DNA from: CAZNSX01 sp964575845
GTDB taxonomy: Bacteria; UBA8248; CAZNSX01
Assembly (NCBI GenBank): GCA_964575845.1
Contig: CAZNSX010000002.1
Location: 620,001 to 684,000, forward strand
Length of the DNA stretch: 64,000 bases
Direction of reading: 5' to 3'
The notes beneath the pieces were generated by a model, which was not told the DNA's origin, ran no database searches, and worked only from the letters and a program-made list of their open reading frames with translations. This document shows, piece after piece, positions 42,974 through 50,705 of the stretch (the first letter of the stretch is position 1; each line of letters begins with the position of its first letter). A program made the translations under genes and the position numbers.

Positions 42974-43603
42974 GTGGACCTTTTTGAAGTCATCGAAAGG
43001 AGGCGCACCATCCGGCGATACAGGGGACCCCCTGTCTCCAGGGAGCACATAAGACGCATCGTCTGGGCGGGCACCCGGGCTTCTAACGCCGGAAACCGCC
43101 AGATGTGGCAGTTCGTGGCCGTATCAAACCGTGAGATGATTGCTCGGATGGCCGACCTGGTTGAGGAGGCCATCAGGGAGCTCACCACCTGGCCGGCAGC
43201 CCAGGGGATGGAAAGCAAGATCCTCTCTACAATAGGCTACTCTACTTTCTTTAAAGATGCCCCGCTGGTGATCGCCGCATTTATGGGCGAATATCGGACC
43301 GCTACGGATGAGCTCTTCATAAAGGCGGGCTGCGATAAAGAGACCCACGACCGCCTGAGGGGTTGCCCCGGCATTCAGAGCGTTGCTGCGGCCCTGGCCC
43401 ATATGCAACTGGCCGCAGATGCCCTGGGCTATGGCTCCTGCTGGCAGAGCGGACCTGTGGTGGCTGCGTCGGAGATCGAGGAGCTTCTGGGTCTGAGGGG
43501 TGTGGCCCAGCTTGTGGCCTTGCTCTCGGTTGGCATTCCGGCCGAAGAGCCGCCCCCGCGGCCGCGAAGGGCTCTGGAGGATGTGTTGCAGATAATAGAT
43601 TAG
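42974..43603 (+). CDS. Nitroreductase family protein
   Basis: A 209-residue FMN-binding nitroreductase. R-R-T-I-R-R-Y near residue 10 and A-S-N-A-G-N-R-Q-M-W near 37-46 bind FMN, and L-G-Y-G-S-C-W near 155 closes the site. The group includes nitroaromatic reductases, flavin-dependent dehalogenases and enzymes that reduce conjugated double bonds with NAD(P)H. GGAAGGAGGAA precedes the GTG start. Substrate unknown. The response regulator follows by 27 bases. Confidence 0.9.
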   Translation: MDLFEVIERRRTIRRYRGPPVSREHIRRIVWAGTRASNAGNRQMWQFVAVSNREMIARMADLVEEAIRELTTWPAAQGMESKILSTIGYSTFFKDAPLVIAAFMGEYRTATDELFIKAGCDKETHDRLRGCPGIQSVAAALAHMQLAADALGYGSCWQSGPVVAASEIEELLGLRGVAQLVALLSVGIPAEEPPPRPRRALEDVLQIID

Positions 43604-43630
43604 GGCTGTGATCCAGGGAGGTGAGAGGAT

Positions 43631-44758
43631 TTGTCCAAGGAGCGGGTCTTGGTGGTGGACGATGAGCAGGAGCTGTGCGAATACTTCGCGCGCATTCTGG
43701 AAGATGAATATGAGGTTGAAGTCCTCCAGGATAGCCGCCGGGTCCTTGATACGGTGCAGGCCTATCAGCCGCGCCTCGTCCTTCTGGACTACCTGATGCC
43801 CGAGATGGATGGCCTGGAGGTTCTTCTCCAGATGAACCTCCGGTTCGAGGAGGTGGGAGTGATGATGCTCACGGGAGCCGGCAGCGAAGAGCTGGCATCC
43901 CGTGCGGTTAACTTGGGAGCGGTGGGCTATCTCATAAAACCTATCATGCCTCAAGAGCTCCGCAGGAGCCTGAGGGGCGCTCTTGAACGGCTGAAACGCA
44001 GGGAAGGCCAGAGACTCCGCTTGCAGGAAACCATCCGGGAGCTTGAGGAGCACACCCTCAGTCTGGAGAATCAGCTGGAGCACAATGCTGAGGAGATCAT
44101 CAAGACGCAGAACGCCGCCATCTTCACCCTCGCTCGGCTGGCCGAATATCGGGACCATGATACCGGCGCTCATCTGGAGCGCATGCGTATTTTCAGCCTC
44201 ATCCTTGCCGATACCCTGAAGAAGACCTCCCCTCACGGGGGCCTGATCACCGATGCCTATGTCTTCTCGCTCTCCCTCTCCAGCATCCTGCACGACATCG
44301 GGAAGGTGGGAATCCCCGACGCTATCCTCCTCAAGACGGGCCGCCTCACAGGGCAGGAGTTTGAGGTCATGAAGACCCACACCACCATCGGGGCCAACGC
44401 CCTTGCAGTAGCCGAAAAGAACCTGCCCCCGCAGTCCTTCCTCAGTATGGGTCGGGAGATCTGCCTCTGCCATCACGAGAGGTGGGATGGAAAGGGCTAT
44501 CCCAGGAGGCTGAGGCGTGATGAAATACCCCTCTCGGCCCGTATCATAACCCTGGCTGACGTCTACGACTCCCTCACCAGCCGCCGCCCCTACAAACAGG
44601 CCTACTCCCATGAGGTGGCCCGGGACTATGTCGTGAACAGCTCCGAGAGGCACTTTGATCCCGCCGTGGTTGAGGCCTTTTCGGAAATGGAGAGTGAGTT
44701 CCGCAAAATCCAGCAGGCGAGCTGGGAGCTGGGGGAGGATGACCTTCCCGAGATTTGA
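43631..44758 (+). CDS. Response regulator with HD-GYP c-di-GMP phosphodiesterase domain
   Basis: A 375-residue two-domain protein. The receiver (1-120) has phosphoacceptor D53 (L-L-D-Y-L-M-P), the acidic pair D10-D11 and the conserved Lys in L-I-K-P. A coiled-coil linker (about 125-160) leads to an HD-GYP domain (165-350) with H-D-I-G-K and the H-H-E-R-W-D-G-K-G-Y-P signature, all metal ligands apparently present. It should hydrolyse cyclic di-GMP under control of an unseen histidine kinase. The TTG start has GGGAGGTGAGAGG upstream. It may be an RpfG-like regulator of motility, biofilm or stress. Confidence 0.94.
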   Translation: MSKERVLVVDDEQELCEYFARILEDEYEVEVLQDSRRVLDTVQAYQPRLVLLDYLMPEMDGLEVLLQMNLRFEEVGVMMLTGAGSEELASRAVNLGAVGYLIKPIMPQELRRSLRGALERLKRREGQRLRLQETIRELEEHTLSLENQLEHNAEEIIKTQNAAIFTLARLAEYRDHDTGAHLERMRIFSLILADTLKKTSPHGGLITDAYVFSLSLSSILHDIGKVGIPDAILLKTGRLTGQEFEVMKTHTTIGANALAVAEKNLPPQSFLSMGREICLCHHERWDGKGYPRRLRRDEIPLSARIITLADVYDSLTSRRPYKQAYSHEVARDYVVNSSERHFDPAVVEAFSEMESEFRKIQQASWELGEDDLPEI

Positions 44759-44800
44759 GGGGCTCGGCTTATTTTTAAGCTTGAGGAAGAAAGGGAAGAG

Positions 44801-45784
44801 ATGGTGGAGGGCAAGGGAGGCCCCCCCTGGAGTTTTCCCGGCGGGAAACGGTACAGGAGCTTGGGCTCCCACCTGAGAGAACTCTTCGGCTGCCGAGTCC
44901 AAAAGGTGACCCTGGATGCCGGTTTCAGTTGCCCTAACCGGGATGGGCTGAAGGGGAAGGAGGGCTGCCTCTACTGCAACAACATGGCCTTCAGCCCCGC
45001 AAACAGGCGAAGGGGAAGGAAGCTCGAAGCTCAGCTCGGGGAGGGGATAGAGCTAGCAAGGAAGCGCCTCGGCGCGGAAAAATTCATAGCTTACTTTCAG
45101 CCCTATTCCAATACCTATGGAGAGCTACCCCGCCTTAGGGCCGCATATGACGTTGTCCTGGGGTTCCCCGAAGTAGTGGGACTTTCCATCGGCACCAGAC
45201 CTGACTGCGTCCCAGACCCCGTTCTCGAACTCATTAGGAGCTACACCACCAGATATTACGTTTGTGCAGAGTTTGGACTTCAGTCCTGCCACGATGAGAC
45301 CCTGCGCCTCATAAACCGAGGCCACACCTTCTCTGATTTTGAGGATGCCGTGGTCAGGGCCCGGGGGAAGGGAATACGCATCTGCGCCCATATCATCCTG
45401 GGCCTTCCGGGCGAGGGTCCGCGGGAGATGATGGAGACGGCCCGGCGGCTCGCGGCCCTGCCGGTAGGGGGCATAAAAATCCATCCCCTGCATGTGGTCA
45501 AGGATAGCTCCCTTGAGATGCTCTACAGGGCGGGAGGAGTGAAGCTCCTTGAGGGAGAAGAATATGTGGAGCTGGTCTGCGATTTCCTGGAGCTTATGCC
45601 TCAGGGTATGGTGGTCGAACGCCTCACGGGCGAGGCACCCCGGGAGATGCTCCTTTCGCCCCTTTGGTGTCTTGATAAGGGAGGGCTCCTTGAGGCAATT
45701 GACCTGGAGCTGGAGCGAAGGGGAAGCTATCAGGGGAGGAGATTCTCTCGGGAAGGTGCTGCCTTATCCTCGTGCGGAGGTTAA
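44801..45784 (+). CDS. TIGR01212 family radical SAM protein (YhcC-like)
   Basis: A 327-residue radical SAM protein of the YhcC/TIGR01212 group. The family opens with L-D-A-G-F-S-C-P-N-R-D-G near 40-50, and the cluster-binding cysteines continue as G-C-L-Y-C near 57-61. A-E-F-G-L-Q-S near 155 and the C-terminal L-T-G-E-A-P block are also typical. The reaction is not established. It begins 42 bases after the HD-GYP gene and ends convergently with the FmdB gene. Confidence 0.9.
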   Translation: MVEGKGGPPWSFPGGKRYRSLGSHLRELFGCRVQKVTLDAGFSCPNRDGLKGKEGCLYCNNMAFSPANRRRGRKLEAQLGEGIELARKRLGAEKFIAYFQPYSNTYGELPRLRAAYDVVLGFPEVVGLSIGTRPDCVPDPVLELIRSYTTRYYVCAEFGLQSCHDETLRLINRGHTFSDFEDAVVRARGKGIRICAHIILGLPGEGPREMMETARRLAALPVGGIKIHPLHVVKDSSLEMLYRAGGVKLLEGEEYVELVCDFLELMPQGMVVERLTGEAPREMLLSPLWCLDKGGLLEAIDLELERRGSYQGRRFSREGAALSSCGG

Positions 45785-45843
45785 GAGGAGATTACAATTT
45801 TCCTCGATACTGCTCCCAGAGTGGGGACATCCTTGTACCGGCC

Positions 45844-46176
45844 CTAAAGCTCATCCAGAAGCTTTCCAGACCTTCCTTTCTCCAGTGTCTCTTCAAAGCT
45901 ATCCCCAAGGTCAACACCTAGCTCCTGGGCCCGCTTTTTGGCCCAGAGCCCCACGTTTCGGGGGTCCTTGTAGTAGCTGAGGTCTCGGGGGCTTTTCGGG
46001 TCGAAATCCTCCAAGCGCTGGCCCTCGGTGCGGTGAAAGGCGCAACGGGAGATGATGCGCTTGAGGTGTTCGCCTCCGCATCCCTTGCAGCGGAGGCCTC
46101 TCTCCTGCCCGGCTTTCATGACGAGAAAGCCCGAGACCCGGCGGCAGTCTTCGCATTCATACTCGTAGATGGGCAC
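45844..46176 (-). CDS. FmdB family zinc-ribbon protein
   Basis: A 110-residue protein with the FmdB-type N-terminal zinc ribbon: M-P-I-Y-E-Y-E-C-x-x-C near 1-11 and C-K-G-C-G near 30-34. The rest is charged, predicted mostly helical and unrecognised, longer than minimal FmdB proteins (about 70 residues). FmdB proteins are proposed regulators or accessory factors without a settled role. It lies 12 bases downstream of aroA, probably in the same transcript. Confidence 0.85.
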   Translation of the reverse strand: MPIYEYECEDCRRVSGFLVMKAGQERGLRCKGCGGEHLKRIISRCAFHRTEGQRLEDFDPKSPRDLSYYKDPRNVGLWAKKRAQELGVDLGDSFEETLEKGRSGKLLDEL

Positions 46177-46188
46177 CTTCTCCTCCCT

Positions 46189-47460
46189 TCACTCCCTGAG
46201 CTCCATCCCCGCGCCCAAAGCCCTCATGAGCCCTACAAAATTGGGAAAGGTGACGGAGATGGCCTCCGCGCTATCAACCTCGGTTCTTCCCTCGGAGGCC
46301 AGACCCGCGACCGCAAGGGCCATAACCACCCGGTGGTCTCCAAAAGCCTGGAGCCGGGCGCCTCTGAGATTGGTGCCTTCTACCTCGAGGCCATCGGGAA
46401 GTTCCCTCACCCTTGCGCCAAGAAGGGATAGGTTGAGAGCCATGGCCGCTATGCGGTCGGTCTCCTTGATGCGCGCCTGGGGCACGTTGCGCAAGGTTGT
46501 CTTCCCCTCGGCCCTGGCACCAAGGACCGCCATCACCGGAAGAAGGTCTGGGGAGTCGTTAAGGTCGAGCTCTACCCCCCTGAGCTCCCCTCCCTTAACG
46601 AGGATTCTTCCTTCTCCTTCTTCCACCTGAGCCCCCATCTCCCTGAGGTATACCACCATTACCTTATCTCCCTGAGGGTCTTCCATATTGAGGCCTCTGA
46701 GTGTGATGGTGGAGCCCGTTATGGCCGCGGCCGCCAGGAAAAAGGCGGCCGAAGAAAAATCAGAAGGAATTCCTTCCCTGAAGGGACTGTAAGCCTGCCC
46801 CCCAGGGATGAAGAATTGCTCCCATCCCTCTCTCTCGTAGCGGATTCTCTGTCGATTTAGCCACCAAAGGGTCATCTCAACATAGGGGCGCTCTCGGAGC
46901 TCATCCACAGTGAGCTCCGTATCTCCCTGTGCCAGTGGGCAATTGATAAGGAGGCTCGTCGTATACTGGGAGGTGATTCCGGCTACTTGAGCCTTTCCAC
47001 CCCTTAGCCTTCCCCTCACGACGGCGGGGAGACAGCCGTTTCCCCTTGTGGAGAAGGCCTCGGCGCCCAAGGCACTCAGGGCATCCAGCAGAGGACCCAT
47101 CGGCCTCTTGCGGGTCTGTGCGTCCCCGGTGAAGACCGAATACCCTTCGGCCAGGGCGGCGCTTCCCAGGCCTATACGGCAGGAGGTTCCCGAGTTGCCC
47201 ACATCTATGACATCTTCGGCCACTCGGGGCACCCCACCCCTACCCTCGACGAGCCAGCGGCCCTCCTCAAGCTCTACTCTTGCCCCGAGAGCGCGGTAAA
47301 GGCCCACGGCCGAGAGACCGTCGGCTGAGGCCAAGGGGTTGATGATCTCGGAGGTTCCTTGGGCCAGTGCCGCCAGGGCCACCGCCCTTATGGTGTGGGA
47401 CTTTGAGGCCGGAATGAGCGCCTCTCCTGCAAGGCTTGACTTTTCCACCACGAGCCTCAT
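46189..47460 (-). CDS. aroA: 3-phosphoshikimate 1-carboxyvinyltransferase (EPSP synthase)
   Basis: A 423-residue AroA, the sixth step of the shikimate pathway, joining shikimate 3-phosphate and PEP. The N terminus A-S-K-S-H-T-I-R-A carries the conserved substrate Lys and Arg, N-S-G-T-S-C-R-I-G near 88 is the family loop, and K-E-T-D-R-I near 335 and G-D-H-R-V-V-M-A near 378 are the later motifs. The loop N-S-G-T-S differs from the common N-A-G-T type, a variation seen in class II-like enzymes. It sits between fmdB-like and yajD-like genes; other aro genes are not in the window. Confidence 0.94.
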   Translation of the reverse strand: MRLVVEKSSLAGEALIPASKSHTIRAVALAALAQGTSEIINPLASADGLSAVGLYRALGARVELEEGRWLVEGRGGVPRVAEDVIDVGNSGTSCRIGLGSAALAEGYSVFTGDAQTRKRPMGPLLDALSALGAEAFSTRGNGCLPAVVRGRLRGGKAQVAGITSQYTTSLLINCPLAQGDTELTVDELRERPYVEMTLWWLNRQRIRYEREGWEQFFIPGGQAYSPFREGIPSDFSSAAFFLAAAAITGSTITLRGLNMEDPQGDKVMVVYLREMGAQVEEGEGRILVKGGELRGVELDLNDSPDLLPVMAVLGARAEGKTTLRNVPQARIKETDRIAAMALNLSLLGARVRELPDGLEVEGTNLRGARLQAFGDHRVVMALAVAGLASEGRTEVDSAEAISVTFPNFVGLMRALGAGMELRE

Positions 47461-47472
47461 GGCCCTCGCTCC

Positions 47473-47823
47473 TCAGGCATCCTCCTGCCAGTAGCTGCTT
47501 GTCGTCATCTTTCGGTGCTCTTCCTCGTGGCAATAGGCACAGAGGTTCTCCCAGTTGCTCCCATCCGGAGGGTTATTGTTGGGGTTTCCGTCCTTATGGT
47601 GGACGGTGAGCAGGTGGAGCTCAGAGGCCTCAAACTCCCGGGCACATCGGGCACAAATCCACCCGTAGACGCGGAGGGACTGCTCGCGGTAGCTCTCCCG
47701 CCGCTCCCCGACCAGTTCCTTGGCGAATTTCTTTGGATCGAGGTCTCGGGCGGCCCCGGCCCCTTCCCGAGATATGCCCCCTGAAGTCTTCCCCCCCCTC
47801 TTCCTGAAGCTCCTCTTGGCCAT
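47473..47823 (-). CDS. YajD family HNH nuclease
   Basis: A 116-residue HNH protein. C-A-R-C near 58-61, the H-H-K-D-G-N-P-N-N-N-P-P-D-G-S-N-W-style His/Asn block near 74-92 and C-A-Y-C-H-E-E-E-H near 96-104 give the ββα-metal fold with a structural zinc. The family is widespread in proteobacteria with unknown biological role. The N-terminal 40 residues are basic. ATG 47823 has GGGGGAG 5 bases upstream; a GTG at 47829 is the alternative. It lies 12 bases before aroA. Confidence 0.88.
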   Translation of the reverse strand: MAKRSFRKRGGKTSGGISREGAGAARDLDPKKFAKELVGERRESYREQSLRVYGWICARCAREFEASELHLLTVHHKDGNPNNNPPDGSNWENLCAYCHEEEHRKMTTSSYWQEDA

Positions 47824-47975
47824 AGACACTCCCCCTTCCCCGCCCCAAGAATGTGGATCGCACTCTATTATCTCTCAATATATTATATCAACGAGAGCGC
47901 CCTTAAGAAGAGTCCAACAGAATTGAAGGCAAGATCCAACTCCTAGCCTGCTTATAGCCCCGATACCCTTTCTTT

Positions 47976-49166
47976 TCAACCCACTTCTTCAACCCGGAAG
48001 ATGAAGAATTTGAGATAGCGGGTCTCGGGAACGGCCAGGAGGACGGGATGGTCGAGGGGCTGGCCGCCCTCGTGGAGGAGCTTGAGGCGGCGCCGGGAAT
48101 CACGCGCTGCCTCACTGAGGATAGCCCAAAATTCCTCGCGGCCAAGGCGCGCGGAGCAGGAGCTTGTGGCCAGGAGACCCCCCGGTCTTAAGAGCTTAAG
48201 GGCCCTCAGGTTCAGCTCCTTATAAGCCCTTCGGGCGCCGGGGAGTGAGCTGGCACCTCTGGCCATGGCGGGTGGGTCGAGGATGATGCCATCAAAGGAA
48301 GCCCCCCTCGCCTCAAAAGCCCTGAGCATGTCAAAGCAATTAGAGGCCAGAAACGCCCAGGGGATCGAGAAACGATTGAGCTCAAAGTGTTTCCTAGCGA
48401 GAGCCAGGGAGCCCGGGGAAATGTCTACCCCGATAACCCTCGCCGCCCTCTCCGCCGCATGGGCCGAAAAGGCCCCCGAATAGCAGAAGCAGTCCAGGAT
48501 ATTCCCCCGAAACCAGCGCCCCACAGCACGGCGGTTCTCCCGCTGGTCGAGGAAAAAGCCTGTCTTCTGGCCCCGAGCCACATCCACAAGAAAGGTGAGC
48601 CCATCCTCAAAAATAGGGATCCGCTCGGGCACTTCCCCCCAGAGCAGGCCTGAGGCCTCAGGCAGGCCCTCCAGGCGGCGGGAGGGGATGTCGCTCCGCT
48701 CATAAATCCCACTGGGTGAGAGAGTCTCAAGGAGGATGGGGAGAATGTCCTCTCGCCGCCTTTCCATTCCAAGGGTGGATAGCTGCACTACGAGATAATT
48801 CCCGTAAAGGTCCACTATGAGTCCCGGCAGGCCATCCCCCTCAGAGAAGACTGCCCTGTAAGCATTCGTCCCATTTAGGTGATGGCGGCGCTCATCCACA
48901 CTCGCGATGATTCTGCTGCGGAAGAAGGCTTTATCTATGGGCTCATCCTGCCGTGTCAGGAGGCGGACAACGATCTCCGAGTGGGGGTTTATGTAGCCTC
49001 TGCCCAGAAGGTAGCCCCCTGAGTTCCGGACATTTACTATGTCCCCTGGCGCGGGTTCTCCGGCCAACCGCCCGACCTCGGAGCGGTAGACCCAGGGATG
49101 GCCGGCCTCCACCCTGGGAGGCCGATGGGCCTTGAGATAGACGGTAGGGGAGCGCGGCCCTTGCAT
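47976..49166 (-). CDS. Class I SAM-dependent rRNA methyltransferase (RlmI-like)
   Basis: A 396-residue protein with an N-terminal PUA domain (about 8-85), a central EEHEE-like domain and a C-terminal Rossmann methyltransferase. The SAM-binding motif is L-D-C-F-C-Y-S-G-A-F near 225, G-V-D-I-S near 247 and the catalytic D-P-P-A near 297. This is the architecture of RlmI, which makes m5C1962 in 23S rRNA, and of related 5-methylcytosine or 5-methyluridine enzymes. The substrate site is inferred from the family only. Confidence 0.9.
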   Translation of the reverse strand: MQGPRSPTVYLKAHRPPRVEAGHPWVYRSEVGRLAGEPAPGDIVNVRNSGGYLLGRGYINPHSEIVVRLLTRQDEPIDKAFFRSRIIASVDERRHHLNGTNAYRAVFSEGDGLPGLIVDLYGNYLVVQLSTLGMERRREDILPILLETLSPSGIYERSDIPSRRLEGLPEASGLLWGEVPERIPIFEDGLTFLVDVARGQKTGFFLDQRENRRAVGRWFRGNILDCFCYSGAFSAHAAERAARVIGVDISPGSLALARKHFELNRFSIPWAFLASNCFDMLRAFEARGASFDGIILDPPAMARGASSLPGARRAYKELNLRALKLLRPGGLLATSSCSARLGREEFWAILSEAARDSRRRLKLLHEGGQPLDHPVLLAVPETRYLKFFIFRVEEVG

Positions 49167-49271
49167 GGAAGCTCTTTAAAGTCCCTTCGGAAAAATGGAT
49201 ATACCTGCGATTTCCCCATATATTACCACCGCACGCCCTCACTCGATGCCATACTCGGAGGGCAAAATTTA

Positions 49272-49301
49272 TTGGAAGCTCCGTGGATAATGCCCTAAAA
49301 T
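49272..49301 (+). promoter_or_regulatory. Sigma70-type promoter for the YhaM-like gene
   Basis: TTGGAA (49272-49277), an 18-base spacer and TAAAAT (49296-49301) lie 31 bases before the ATG at 49333. Both boxes miss the consensus at only one or two positions. Confidence 0.55.
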
Positions 49302-49332
49302 AAAAAAAGCTGGCTTGGAGAGGGAAAATTTC

Positions 49333-50298
49333 ATGCAGCTCATCGAAACTTTTAAGCCGGGCGAAGAGGTAACCTCTTTCTTTCTTGTGGGGGGAAAGAG
49401 TATCCGGGACTCCCGCCAAGGAAGGCCCTTTCTTGAACTCAGCCTCAAGGACTGCTCCGGTTCCATCCAGGCTAAGCTCTGGGATGTGCCTGAAGATCTG
49501 GCCCAATCTGTGAATCCGGGTGACTATGTGAAGGTCATGGGTCGGGTGGAGCTTTTCAACGAGGTCTCCCAATTCATAATTAAGCGCATTCGTCATGTGG
49601 AGGAGGGAGACTGGTCCCAGGGCTTTGATGAAACCTATCTTTTCGAGAGCACCGAGGGGGATGTCGAGGCCATGTGGGAGGAGCTCCTCTCTATGGCTGG
49701 CGGGCTGGCTCCGCCTCTGGGTGAGCTGGTTAGGGGTATCCTCACGGACTACCAGGAAAAGATGCGCCTCTGGCCCGGTGCCCGCAATATCCATCACCCC
49801 TTCCTGGGAGGTCTCTTGGAGCACACCCTCTCTGTTGCCAAGAGCTGCGAGTATTTTTCCGAAAAATACGGCGTCGAGCGAGATCTTCTGGTTGCAGGGG
49901 GGATCCTGCACGACTTAGGAAAGCTCCTTGAGCTCACCATAGAAGGGGGCCTCGATTACACCGTGGAGGGAAAGCTCATGGGCCACATGGTTCTTGGCCG
50001 CGACCTCGTGAGGGATAAGGCTCGGGAGATAGCTGAATTTCCCCAGGAGACCCTCCTCCGGCTGGAGCACATGGTCCTCAGCCATCAGGGTCAGCTTGAG
50101 TGGAAATCCCCCGTGGTGCCCATGAGCCTTGAGGCTTTAATCCTTCACTACGCTGATGACTTGGACGCTAAGGTGAATATCGTCAAGCGGGCCATAGCCC
50201 AAGACAGGGGTGGAGGGCCCTTCACCGAGTGGCATAGGGTTTTGCAGAGGGAGATTTTTAAAGGACTACCCCCGCAGACTGAAGCGGAAGAGGAGTGA
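49333..50298 (+). CDS. HD-domain 3'-5' exoribonuclease, YhaM-like
   Basis: A 321-residue protein with an N-terminal OB-fold (about 10-95; V-T-S-F-F-L-V and G-D-Y-V-K-V-M-G-R-V) and an HD phosphohydrolase domain (about 140-300; L-L-E-H-T-L-S, I-L-H-D-L-G-K near 190 and L-S-H-Q-G near 250). This is the architecture of YhaM, which trims RNA and single-stranded DNA 3' ends, and of CBF1-like proteins. ATG 49333 has GAGAGGGA upstream; the TTG at 49315 is inside the same purine run. The cytochrome b5-like gene follows. Confidence 0.88.
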   Translation: MQLIETFKPGEEVTSFFLVGGKSIRDSRQGRPFLELSLKDCSGSIQAKLWDVPEDLAQSVNPGDYVKVMGRVELFNEVSQFIIKRIRHVEEGDWSQGFDETYLFESTEGDVEAMWEELLSMAGGLAPPLGELVRGILTDYQEKMRLWPGARNIHHPFLGGLLEHTLSVAKSCEYFSEKYGVERDLLVAGGILHDLGKLLELTIEGGLDYTVEGKLMGHMVLGRDLVRDKAREIAEFPQETLLRLEHMVLSHQGQLEWKSPVVPMSLEALILHYADDLDAKVNIVKRAIAQDRGGGPFTEWHRVLQREIFKGLPPQTEAEEE

Positions 50299-50460
50299 GC
50301 CCGGAAAGCGCTCCTGACTCATCTTCCCGGCTGCGATGTCGGGGGGGTTGTTTGTCCCCACAGAGTCCCTCCGGTGAACTCTCAGTTATCTCCAGTCCGG
50401 CGGGGAACTCTTCGGCCGGATTCATGCTCTCCAATCAGTGGGAAGCTGAAGGAGAAAGCC

Positions 50461-50694
50461 ATGGCAGAGCGCTTCGATAGGGAGACCCTTCGCCAGTTCG
50501 ATGGGAGTGACGGAAAGCCCGTCTATATCGCCTACCAGGGGAAAGTTTACGATGTGACGGAAAGCCCCCTTTTTGCTGATGGCGAGCATTTCGAGCATTT
50601 CGCCGGAGTGGACCTGACCGAGGCCATTGAGGATGCTCCCCATGGTGATGAGCTCCTGGGGGAATTTGCCGTGGTGGGCGATTACGAAGAGTGA
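50461..50694 (+). CDS. Cytochrome b5 domain protein
   Basis: A 77-residue protein. V-Y-I-A-Y-Q-G-K-V-Y-D-V-T near 20-32, then H-F-E-H-F-A-G-V-D-L-T near 45-55 and A-P-H-G-D near 62-66 follow the pattern of small bacterial cytochrome b5-like domains, where two His bind heme or a steroid-like ligand. The ATG at 50461 has AAGGAGAAA upstream; an in-frame ATG at 50374 is unsupported. No partner reductase is nearby. It ends 12 bases from the convergent recD2 gene. Confidence 0.85.
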   Translation: MAERFDRETLRQFDGSDGKPVYIAYQGKVYDVTESPLFADGEHFEHFAGVDLTEAIEDAPHGDELLGEFAVVGDYEE

Positions 50695-50705
50695 AGTTTC
50701 GGGGA

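Noticed and set aside
43124..44902. 592-residue reverse open frame opposite the nitroreductase and HD-GYP genes
   Set aside because: Long antisense frames are common in high-GC genomes. This one covers parts of two well-supported forward genes and shows no recognisable motif.
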